Virus record (IMG/VR): IMGVR_UViG_3300034112_000940
Span: 1 to 35,004 of that record
Reading direction: 5' to 3' (one strand)
DNA: 35,004 bases
Source of the DNA: a virus
Of the stretch, positions 15,601-25,400 are shown piece by piece (position 1 is the first letter of the stretch; every line of letters begins with the position of its first letter). Position numbers and translations under genes: made by a program. A model generated the notes under the pieces. It worked only from the letters and a program-made list of their open reading frames with translations, had not been told where the DNA came from and ran no database searches.

Positions 15601-15911
15601 TAAAGCCTTGGCCTTGTTCCAATATCTAAATCCCTTGGTCTTTCAAAAGAATCAACGGGGGTGTCTGTGTTATTATTTGTATGAACTAGATATTTAATTC
15701 CTGGAGATAGTGGTCTAAATGGCTTATAAATAGTATCTATTGGAAATAGCTTTTTAAAAGCAGGACCAAACGGGTTTGTTAAAGCAGATGATGTTGCTTT
15801 TATATATTCAACCATAGAGTTAAGATTGTATTCAATTGTAGCTCCAGCTGAAGTTGATAGCGAATATCCTTTTTTAATTAAATCTTTAGTTTCATTTGAT
15901 ACAGTTATCAT
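12609..15911 (-). CDS. Tail hub / Tal-like minor tail protein with a LamG-like insert
   Basis: An 1100-residue protein following the Dit-like gene, with overlapping stop and start. The first third (MITVSNETKDLIKKGYSLS) is a hub-like beta region. Residues about 400-560 include a phage hub segment (QTVWEVLQELCRDIQMNAFVDE). Residues about 700-860 look like a concanavalin/LamG-type sandwich (VSFGTRMFFDSQ, VGGIGFCLDSTGKNGYYVLV, ITVFINGFKIEAI). The C-terminus (ISAGDIISIKYPVLGMSETD) is typical of tail hub proteins of siphoviruses. It probably forms the tail tip base through which DNA passes, and the LamG-like insert may bind glycans. No peptidase motif was found. Confidence 0.7.
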   Translation of the reverse strand: MITVSNETKDLIKKGYSLSTSAGATIEYNLNSMVEYIKATSSALTNPFGPAFKKLFPIDTIYKPFRPLSPGIKYLVHTNNNTDTPVDSFERPRDLDIGTRPRLYYPGPDMVYKYWLAPKNTNIDISLEYFSDEAKTTAKLVPANKIVARFETSHDTPTSWTITGVKQDNTTITVSGTTLTQKEAPDYKGGEAIIYYDGTTWSTAEPTTYTTTQYFKKISLAAVNSNTGKFLGVIELSPRWVMSIDSDIVSFTVNKETTSDDTSIVPVGVITANYLSLLITKYNTTSRQIVEYDRFGPIDNSKLYLFKNAIIRPHINIGDGSSVQKVPQGVFYVASWSLSEFGEASIDATDAAKILQDTICPQLLVESSPVTSVIKRILDSVGFSNYKINIKKTDGKVDDDSIPSLVYWWSDGEQTVWEVLQELCRDIQMNAFVDEYNVLNFYTRNFIYDKELPTSWIFTNEEIKSGSNVEYAPNIIRLSTKELFSANNVRVRYKTAFVSTNSESSSPLWKSESSFLGAGSLATDINDDSTKFQLNQNTINSARVDKILDQFNGYVLINGEVIEYDGVWYQYVPEEKDTTFTPPRDKPPVRVLIKNQSDIWKYSALAKPGYKYFYPTGEYNIKTRGALSTSKMSHKKTLNSYINEPGQNDSNRFNKYNITLATPDVAKLKPGVGSITTPANTEEETIAKSFLAISNLDKDKKTFDIAVKDFNSVDTTKPFVSFGTRMFFDSQLNTPEQVGGIGFCLDSTGKNGYYVLVRTTAFSGLQKDIMVVRVNNNKLTVLKDSQQTSTKTLAGIYAGSSYNIDVLVKKESLKNIITVFINGFKIEAIDSGSDSVNLTIPPLSITKNVGLHCGQGIAYFEYLYAKSIDEDVYKNISLTRNYEYNGVYADDTLSMLFGDLIYNAGQTAADENGALFEFGTTAREIRKVKESYDDESRPAVPITFRTALNKYVKILDQRLQPFGAESYVLNNTSTTVVLDDSNNTSFYVLGNSIRRSGAIDYDTDQSEDSSNKEFVVFESSWIQSEEDAKTLADWIKSSVLNKGRFVDIEVFGNPLISAGDIISIKYPVLGMSETDTKYLVVRCSLQYSEGVTTTLSCRAI

Positions 15912-16498
15912 ACCTGCTCCAAAGATATGTCAACACTCCAAAATGTTTGTAGTCCTCTTTTAATAACTGAAAAACTGCAAGATGTAAACATTACTGTGTA
16001 AGTATAGTCATCTGATAAGGCTCCATCAGATTGCTCAATTAAATCTGTACTAAAAACTGTTGGGTTTAATTTAATTCTAAAAGGTAGTCTACCAGCAGAA
16101 CTTTCATAAAAGTTTTTTAAATCTTCTGCGCCCCAGGCACCGTCAACTGTTTCATTTCTAAAAGAAGGTAGCATTTCCCATGAAATATTTATGGTAAGTT
16201 TATCAGCAACAAAATATTTTCTGAGTGTGCCATTTGACATTCTAGACGATTGCTCAATTCTGTTTGTATCTATTGAGATTGGCTGTCTATTATGCTCAGT
16301 AACTCTTCTAAATCTTAATTGATTTTTAGAGCTGTAGGACAAGTTGTTTCTAGTTGCTACAGATGATGTATATGAATTACCTGGTGCAACAACAGACGCT
16401 CCTTTGTAATCAAATGAGTTGTTTGCTGTATCAATTGCAAATGGGTCTAGTGCCTCTATGTATAAAATTGAGCCTTTACTTAAATTTTGAAAACTCAT
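15908..16498 (-). CDS. Distal tail (Dit)-like protein
   Basis: A 196-residue beta-rich protein directly after the tape measure gene, with which it overlaps by one base (TAATG). Its position fits the distal tail protein that caps the tube and starts the tip. Notable segments are KLTINISWEMLP, GAWGAEDLKNFYESSAGRLPFRIKL and the end CSFSVIKRGLQTFWSVDISLEQV. The last has the alternating strand pattern of a tube or distal tail core. The ORF ends inside the start of the hub gene by 4 bases. The Dit assignment is from gene order; no strong motif supports it. Confidence 0.6.
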   Translation of the reverse strand: MSFQNLSKGSILYIEALDPFAIDTANNSFDYKGASVVAPGNSYTSSVATRNNLSYSSKNQLRFRRVTEHNRQPISIDTNRIEQSSRMSNGTLRKYFVADKLTINISWEMLPSFRNETVDGAWGAEDLKNFYESSAGRLPFRIKLNPTVFSTDLIEQSDGALSDDYTYTVMFTSCSFSVIKRGLQTFWSVDISLEQV

Positions 16499-19400
16499 TA
16501 TGACCCAACCTTTCTATTTACTCCAGCTGCCATTTCTTTTAATCTCATCTCATTACGTATTTCTAGTGCAACATCTTTTGCTGTCACGTTTGTTCCATTT
16601 AATTCTACATTTATATTATATACTGATCCTGTTGCTGCCGCCGTAGCATTTGGATTAAATGGATTCATGTTAGCTGGGATAACTGCTTCATCTTTATGAA
16701 GCATCGCAAGCATATTTGCAGGAACCATATTAATTCCATTTTCAAACATCGGTACGCCAAGGTTTGAAAGAGATTTAGTAACAAAACCACCGTTGGCAAG
16801 GATTAGTCCGCTAGGTGGATCAATTGTTTGAGAAGATGTAGACTTTGGAATACCACCGAAAGGAACTTTTCCTAGTGAGGTTTTTAAACCAAATCCTGGG
16901 GAACCAACTTTCCAATTTGTAACTATGTCTCCAGTTTTATAACCAGTGTATCCTCTGCTAGATAAGAATTTTACAAAATCTTCATTGTGTAAATACATTG
17001 AGCTTCCACTAATTTTTGATCCTGTTGCTTTATTAAATGCCGCTGCCTCTAATGCCAATCCAGCATCGTCAATCGGTCCTTTACCTAAAGCTGTTTTAAT
17101 CCAAGCAAATGGTGACAAGCTTAGTTTATGTGCCACTTCTCCAAATTGTGCGCCCTCAAATATCCCCTTAGTGGATCCATAAGTGCCAAGACCAAAGTTT
17201 GCCATTGCTGGGCTTTTTCTTCCTATTGATGGCTGTAATGAATCTATAGGAGAATGAGCAAAATGTGTAAACGCTTTTGCTTCTTTAATATTTGCTAACA
17301 TTTTAGCAATTTTTGCTACTCCACCAGGACCAAATGGAACACCTAATTGCGTTGGCTGTGGCCCCCCAACATACTTTACTCCAAATAGAATTCTATTTAA
17401 GAATGATTGTTTTGGGTCTGGCTTTGCATGATACCCAAACGAAGATACTGGACCACCGTTTGCAAACATGAGTGGCCCTAGTCCATAGGCTCCATTACCG
17501 ATACCGCCCATAGAGGCTCCAGAGCCTGCAAGGCGCATAGGGTCTTTGTCTAGACCCATTCCTGGGCTTGTAAATGGCTTGCGTGGCTGCTCAAGCATCT
17601 GATGCATGTAGTCTGAATGCTGTGGAACCTTTCCAGTAAACTTAAGTCCTGGTATTTCTGTTCCGCCCCAAATATCCATGCCTGGACTACGTGGTCCAAT
17701 AAATCTTGAAAGCTCTCCCCAGTATTGTCCAAAAGGATTTCCTATCGGTCTTCCAGATCTTGAATATGGAACACCTGGTTTCTTTTGTCTTGGTGATGTA
17801 AGAATTGGACCGCCATCTGCTCTTCTAAGTGCTTTGTGCCAACCATCTACAACATCTGCACCACCAGCGGCGTCTACAGCCTTTGCACTAAATACATACT
17901 CTCCATCTGAAAGCATTGCTGGAATAGAATCCGATGTTGCCGTTCCTGGACCAGTAACTTTTCCTCCTGGATTAAAGTGTTTTATATATCCGCCATCTGC
18001 TTTTTGCAAAACTGCTGGCAATAAGTCATCTGCGCCAGCTCCCTGCCCCCTATATGTCTTTCCTTTATATGTAAAGAACTGATCTGCTCCTAATTTATTG
18101 TCCTTCATTAAAGCTCTTCTACCTTGAGAATTTAAGCTTCCGTCTTCTTGCAAATACTTATCATACTTGCTACCTTTAACTTCTAATGCTTGAGCCTTTG
18201 ATCCGTATTTAATATCACCCTTATACTTACCTAGTGCTTCCACAAGGTCGTCACGTAATTTTCTCAAAGTAACATTTCCAGTTATAGCAACTGCTAGCTT
18301 GCTTACAGCTGCAATATCTTTATTAAACTGGGAAAGAGAATCATTGTTTACTGTTGTATTTGTTGAAAGAATAGGTCTTCCCTGTGCATCAAATCCAGTT
18401 GGAGATCCAGTAGTTACTGTTTCAGGAACTTTTGGCTTTCCGTCTGAATTAAAATATCCTGGGAATGCATTTCTTATTGTTTGTGCAAGCAGGCCTGGTC
18501 CAGTACCAGCCTTTTGCATTTCTTTTAGGAAACTAATAAGCTGTTTCTTAATATCTGCTTCTTCTTCAACTCTATCTTTACCTGAAAGAAGCTGTGCGTT
18601 AACAGCTCTTGTACTAAGCTCGTTATACGTTAGCTGGAATTTTTCAAGAGATTCTTTTATATCAGCTGCTACTGCAGAGTTATCTTGATTATTTTGAAAA
18701 ACAGTATTCTTTTTATCTTGTGCGTCTTGTATTGCTTGTGCATCTTTTTCTAAAGGTGCCTTTGCTTTATTTGCTGCATCCTCTATTGCTTTTTGAGCAA
18801 GGTCGGCTTGTCTATTAAGTGTGAGTTGATCTATATCCAACTTGGCTTGATTTGCTGCAGCCATGTCTCCACGAGAGACAGCATCTGCATATTCTATCTG
18901 AAGCTTTTGTAATTGCAATGCATAATTTGATGCATCTTGAGTTGCTCTTAAGGCCTCCAGCTTTTTATTTTTTTCTTCATCTATAAGCTTAATTTTTTTA
19001 GCAATTGCTTTTAATTCTTCCTGTGCACTTCTTTGAGAAGCTGCATTTGCTCTTTGAGCTGCTGCAGAAGTTGCAGCAATTGTTTTTTGAAGTTTAGATA
19101 AAGCAGATCCAACAGTCGCGTATGTGGTAGCAGAATCAGCAGCTTGTGTTAGCTGGGAGATTCCTGTTCCGATTGCTGAAGTAAATCCAGCAAGTTTTGA
19201 TGCTAGAGTAGAATCTATTTTGCTTAGATCAATATTTATTCCAGCAGTAAAAAGTTTCCACTTTGCAAGTATTCCCTTTATAGTGTCTGATTCATTAATG
19301 ATTCCCGCTAGCAAAGGTTGTGTTTTTTGAAGATTTAAGTATACGTCTCTACCTATTTCTTTATTCATGCCTGGGTTATTTGTTTCTGCTTTAGACATAA

Positions 19401-22400
19401 CCATTTCATAAGCTTTAAACTCATCTATAACATTTCCAAGCTCATCTTTTGTTCCAACTAAAGATTTTGTTGCTTCAGAAAATACACCTATTAGTCCTTC
19501 AAAACCGTTTCCTACCTCTTTATACCAATCAGCAGTTCCTGTTCCTTTGCTTAAGGTGTTTACCAAATTTCCAACAGAAAATTCTGCCGCTGTAGCTTTA
19601 TCTGTTATTGCTCCAAATTCTGTATTTGCAAGCAGTTTGTATGCTTGAGAGGCTTTATTGCTATTTGCTAAAGCACCGTATATTTTTTTATTTGCTTCTT
19701 CAACGCTCATTCCAGCAGCAACCATTTGTGCTTTTTGATTATTAATTAATCTTTGTGTTTCTGCTGTTGTTTCTGATCTATTTAAGGATTCAATTACATC
19801 TTTTAATTGTTTTCCTTCTTCTTTTGCCTTCTTTAGTTCCTCTATTGATTGAGGTAGTCCAGGCATACCAATTGAGTTTCCTTCTGCACCCTTGGCTGCT
19901 GCGGTTGCTAATTTTTGTTTATCTATGTAGCCTTGCATGGTTTCTTTAAGATTAAAATACTTTATTCCAGCCTGCTCCGCAGCTTTAGCTGTCATAGAAA
20001 GTCCTATAGAAGCATCTTGCTGAGCATCTTTATAATCCTTATAAATTTTAAATGCTGCAGTTGCAACCGTTATTGCTGCTCCTATTAAACCAAAGCCCTT
20101 AGCAAATCTTGCAAGCATAGCTCCAAATTTTGCTAGCCCGCTCATTGACAATGAAAATCCTTTTAGCGCAGTTCCAGCAGACTTTATGCCAGTACCAACT
20201 TTACCCCATGGAAGCATTGGAAGTATTGAAGTAGCAGCCATAACACCCATGCCAACATTCATACCTGACATTTCTTTTCCTAGGATGTTAACCTTTTCTT
20301 TGCTCATCAATGCCATTCCGCCCATTGATCCAGCCATTCCAATTCCCATTTGAGAACCCATACTCATACCATTGTATCTTCTTGGGATATTTATTCCTTC
20401 AGCTTTAGCTTGCTTTGCGGTCATTACGTTTCCGTCTACAAGGTACTCTGTTCTTCTCATTCCTAGAGTTCCTACTTTTCTAGACTGAATATTATCGCCC
20501 AAATCCTTGTAATTTCCAACAAAACCTGGGCCAAAGAATCCTTGTGCTGGTGCTTGTCCAACAGGATATCTAGCTGCTGCAAATGCATTTTGCTCTCTTA
20601 TGATTGCGTTTTGTGCTCTTCTGGCAAAATTTAATGTTGATGTGGCAGCTGATCTTACAGAACTGCTCATGGTTGTAGCAGTATTCTTTATAGACTGAGT
20701 AATAACTCTTGCATTTATATCTATAGCTTTTGCTAGCTGCATAGAGTCTACCTTAATTGAATTTCCCATAGATCTAAAAGCTGCTGATAAATATTGAGTT
20801 TTCATTGCTGCTGAATTTCTAAATGGGTCGATCATATTGTTAACCATTACTTGTCCAGGGTTGTAGAAGCTTGTTGTTCCAGATCTAACTGCTTCTCTTC
20901 CTAATCCTGTTGTTAAAGCCTGTTGACCAGTAATTTGACGAGATGAAGCCCTAGATCTTTCTGCTGCTAAATCTCTTTCTCTTTGTGCACGTTGTTCCGC
21001 TTCCCAATTAGCTCTTGCAGCAGGGTTTCCTGGTCTACGTGAACCATCTTTTCGACCATAGGCACGTCTTCCTGGCTTAATTGGGCCGCCACCAACTGGA
21101 CCTCCAGCATTAAGATATTTTGGATTAGCATGCACGGCATGATATTGACTCCAATCAACCTCTATACCATCATCCAATCTTTTAAGCATTGCTTGATAAG
21201 GAGGTCTAAGATCTACAGGTAAATCATTTATTATTTTTAATAATTTTGGACGAGCATCTTCTAATATTTTCTTCATTCGTCGACCATATTTTTTCGGACT
21301 CATCTTAGAAATTATTGGTGCAGTGTCACGTGCGAAATCTTTTCTTGCTCCACCTTTAACGGCAAGTAGATTAATCATTGCTTGCTTTTCCATAGAGTTC
21401 ATTTCATCAGCTGTTGCAAGACGTGTATTGCCAGATGCTTTAGGTAATACTCCAGCTTGCCCAACATCTGGATTAAAATTACCATACACGTTTGCTCTAG
21501 ATAAATCTTTGTTGTTTAAAAGAAGAGAATTAGCAAGCTGTCTGAGCACTGTATCTTCATCCCATGGCACATTAGTGTTTGCAAAGCGTGGGTCGTAATC
21601 TGATTCTAAAGCAAGTAGCTTGGTTCTTTTTGTTGGATCTACTGGATTTGCAACTGTCCTAGCTGTTTGTACTGGAGAATGTATTCCAAAAAGATCTCTT
21701 GCAATTTGAGTGCCAATTGGCTCATGGACGGCAGTTAATTCATTAGGAACACCTTTAACAAAAACTTTTTTGTTACCGACCTTATACAATCCAGATACAC
21801 CAGGTACAGGATAACTCATCCCTGTGCTTGCAGAAATTTGATGCCCATACTCAGTTACTGGCATATCGGCAAACTTGCCTAGCGAGCTTCTTGAGCTTAA
21901 TTCTCTTGCCTTTGCTAAAATCTTTAATTGTTTATCTGGTGCAAGCAATCTTAATGCAGGAGCAATATTTCCATAATTTGATCTGCCCCTAGATATGTAT
22001 CCACCTGGAATCATTCCGCCAAGATTGTATCCACCCATAACAAGCCTAGGAGGTCTTGTTGGTAGCCATCTTTGTCTTTTTGCAGCTGCTTCTAAAAACA
22101 TCCGTAAAGAATTTTTTTGCTCTTTAGTTGCCCTAACAACTCTTCCTGATTCATATTCAGATTTGGTTTTAAACTTTCCATCATCTTGAACTGCGGCATA
22201 TAGATCATCTACTGTTGCAAACTTATCCATTCCTGTGCGCTTTAAGGCTAGCTCGAAGTTTTCTCTTGCATCTGCTGCATTTAAATTTAGAACATCTCTA
22301 GAGAGACCAATTCCTTCAAGTCTGCTCATTATGTTATTTATTCCAGGAGGTAGTACTGCAGCTAATCCCATATAGCCACTAGTCATATATCCAAGATCTT

Positions 22401-25400
22401 TACGTCTTCTAAAATGTGCTCTTTCATGCAATCCTTGAATAATTGGCATACCATCTTTATTTTTAAATGTTGTTGGTGAAACCGCTTCTATTAAATCCTT
22501 TACTCCAACAAAATTTGGAAAACGATTTTTATCCATCATAGCATCTCTAACATCATTTAGCTTATAATTTAAAGCGTTGCTCTTGCTTTCTTGAGCTGTT
22601 TTAGCATTCTTAACACGTAACTTTGGATACTTCTTTTCTAAATTTTGTACCTGTTTAATTCTTATCTTAACGAACTCTTCATCAGATCCACCAGACATCA
22701 TCTTTGCTTTATCAAAGTTAGATGTTGCTTTCTTAATAGCTTCATCTACTGGCATTCCTGCAGTTCCAGCCAGCTCTGCTGCATCCAGCATAATCATTCT
22801 AATTCTTAGATCATCTTCATATCTTGGATTATTTATAAATCTTAAATATTCTTTGTATTGTTTTTTAAATAGTCTTTCGTCCATCTTGCTAGATGGTGTC
22901 TTATCTGTCTTCTTCCCATAGCCAGGAATACCGTTCATAATCTGCCCACCAAAATTGTATCCGCTATTTGCTGCATCAACTGCTGCATAAAGCTCAGGCA
23001 TTCTTTGAATTTGAGGACCAAAAACTACTTCCCGTGGAGTAAGAGCTGCTGTAATATTTCCACCGTCATTTAAATATGTGCTTGGAGCCATTGCAACTAA
23101 TGGGGCATTTGCTGGATCCATTGCAGCTTGCTGGTTCAAAACATATCCGCCTAGTGGAACACTTCCCAATCTATCATCATAGTCTACTGAAGATGGTCCT
23201 GAAACCACTGTTTTGTTTGGACCAAATGATTCAATGTCTCCACCTATATTAAATTTAGGCATTCTTGTTGTTTGAATACTGTAAGGTGCGCCAAATGTTC
23301 TTACACCACGGACTCTTCCAAACTCTTCCATGACGGCAGCATTTGTCTTTTTCTTATACAAATCTCTAAGTGTAAACTGTCCATTAGCATCAACAACTGG
23401 TTGATCCATCATTGGAGCTCTTGTTAAATCAATTGTTCTTCCTCGTCCAGCAGCATACATACTTACTGCTGATCCCATGTCTGCTTCTATTTGTGCATTA
23501 AGTGCAAGTATTCTTGCTTTTGCTTGATCAACAGTAATTTCTGCATTTCTCATTTGTTGAACAATTAATGCAGATTGAGTTGCTGCGCTATCTGCAAATC
23601 TTTGAGTTATTGGAAGAATATCATCGAATGTATCTAGCAGTTCTCTGCTTACCGTTCCACCCATTGCAATTGTTTTCTTTAGATTTGCAACTTCTTGCTC
23701 TGTTTGCATTCCTAGAGTTGCCATCAACGCATGGAATTTTGCAGCCTCTGGCGCAACAATTCCTGTTGATATTCCCTTTACACTTGTTAGCCCTTCAACA
23801 TTCGGAAGTCTATCGTGCATATAAATTTGAGGGGTTCTAGATATTCCTCTATTTACTGGTATAGCTCCTGGCACACCACCAAACAAGGTGGCTGGGTTAT
23901 TAGGATCTCTTGGTCTAATGTGAGACATTGCTCTAGTATTAAGATCTCCAACATATGGATCGTTAGGGTCAACTACTCTTCTTCCATGAGCAGGAGCAAC
24001 AATTGCATTTCCAGCAACTGTAGACACTCCTGCGTTTACTGGAACTGCGCTCTTCATTGATGCTGCTTGAAGGTTTTGATAATCTAAAACAAGTTTTTGT
24101 AATGCATTATGAAGAACTTGAGCTGCAGCGGCATCTGAATAAAATGCATTCTCAACCATTTCTGCTGCTTTTTGAGCAGCAATAATTTCTGGAGTAAGCA
24201 TCTTCCATCCATTTGCTCTCATAAAGAAAGATCTAAGCTGGACTATTCCCTTTGTTATATAACCAAAGAAGTTAGCAAGTACACCAGTTAACATAATTAG
24301 TGGACCAACTAATGCTGTAAATCCTGCCATAAATGTGAGAGCTTTTTTAATTGGTGTTGGCAACTCAGTAAAGAAGTTTAGAATTTTTGATGCTGCATTT
24401 ATAAGCTTTGTTGCTACTCCAAGAAACTCTTCTCCAACGCTTGCAAGCTCTGCTTTAAGGCTTTCCATTGCCTTTCTATATTTACCAGATGCAGACTCTG
24501 TAATCATTCCTAATTCTCGCTCTGCAATTCCCGCCAAATCTGAAGTACTTGCTTTCATTAAATCCATAACCTGAAGCGTCTGGCTTCCTTCTTTTCCAAG
24601 GTTGTTTAGGAGTGCGCTCATTCTTGCAAACTGGAATTTACCAAACATTTGTTCTAGTGCTCTAGCTTTGCTTAAAGGATCTAGTTTGTTAAGAGCTGTT
24701 TGTAAATCTGTAAGCATTCCAGTTGTGTTTCCAGTATTTTTTGCAACCATACCCAGAACATCTATGCCGAAATCAGACATCATGCCAACTGTTTGCTTTG
24801 TTGGATTAATAAGAGAAGCCAAACCTGACTTTAATGCGTTTGCACCTTCAGATGCGTTAATTCCACCCTCTCTCATTGCAGTCATGTAAAGAGCTAAATC
24901 TTCAATGCTGCCTCCGAGCTGCTGTATAACTGGACCAGCTTTTGGAATTGCTTCCACTAAGTCATTAAGTGTTGTAGAAGTCTGGTTTTCAACTGCGTTA
25001 AGAAAGTTAATTGATTCTGTAAGCTGTTGTGTATTTTGCTTAAAAGCTGTTTGAATTGAAAGAGTAGCCTTCATGGCATCTTGTCTATCTACTTCTCCAA
25101 GGATTGCAAGTCTGGTTGTTTCTTCTATGGAACCTAAAAGGTCGTTGCCCATCTTTCCAGTTGCCGCAATATCTGCACCTAGGGCAATCGTATCTTTAAA
25201 AGAAGCTCCCATTGTTTGAGATAAAGATTTTGCTGTCTGTACAACTTCTTCTCTAATTGCTTTTAAGTCGGTTGCAGAAGTTGCAGCTAGCCCACCATAA
25301 ACTTTTGTAAGTCTTACAAGCTCTTGGTCTGCTTCTCTAAAAGCTTTTCCTGCTGCAGCACCGAACATTGTTAATGGAACTGTAAGTCCAACTGTAAGCT

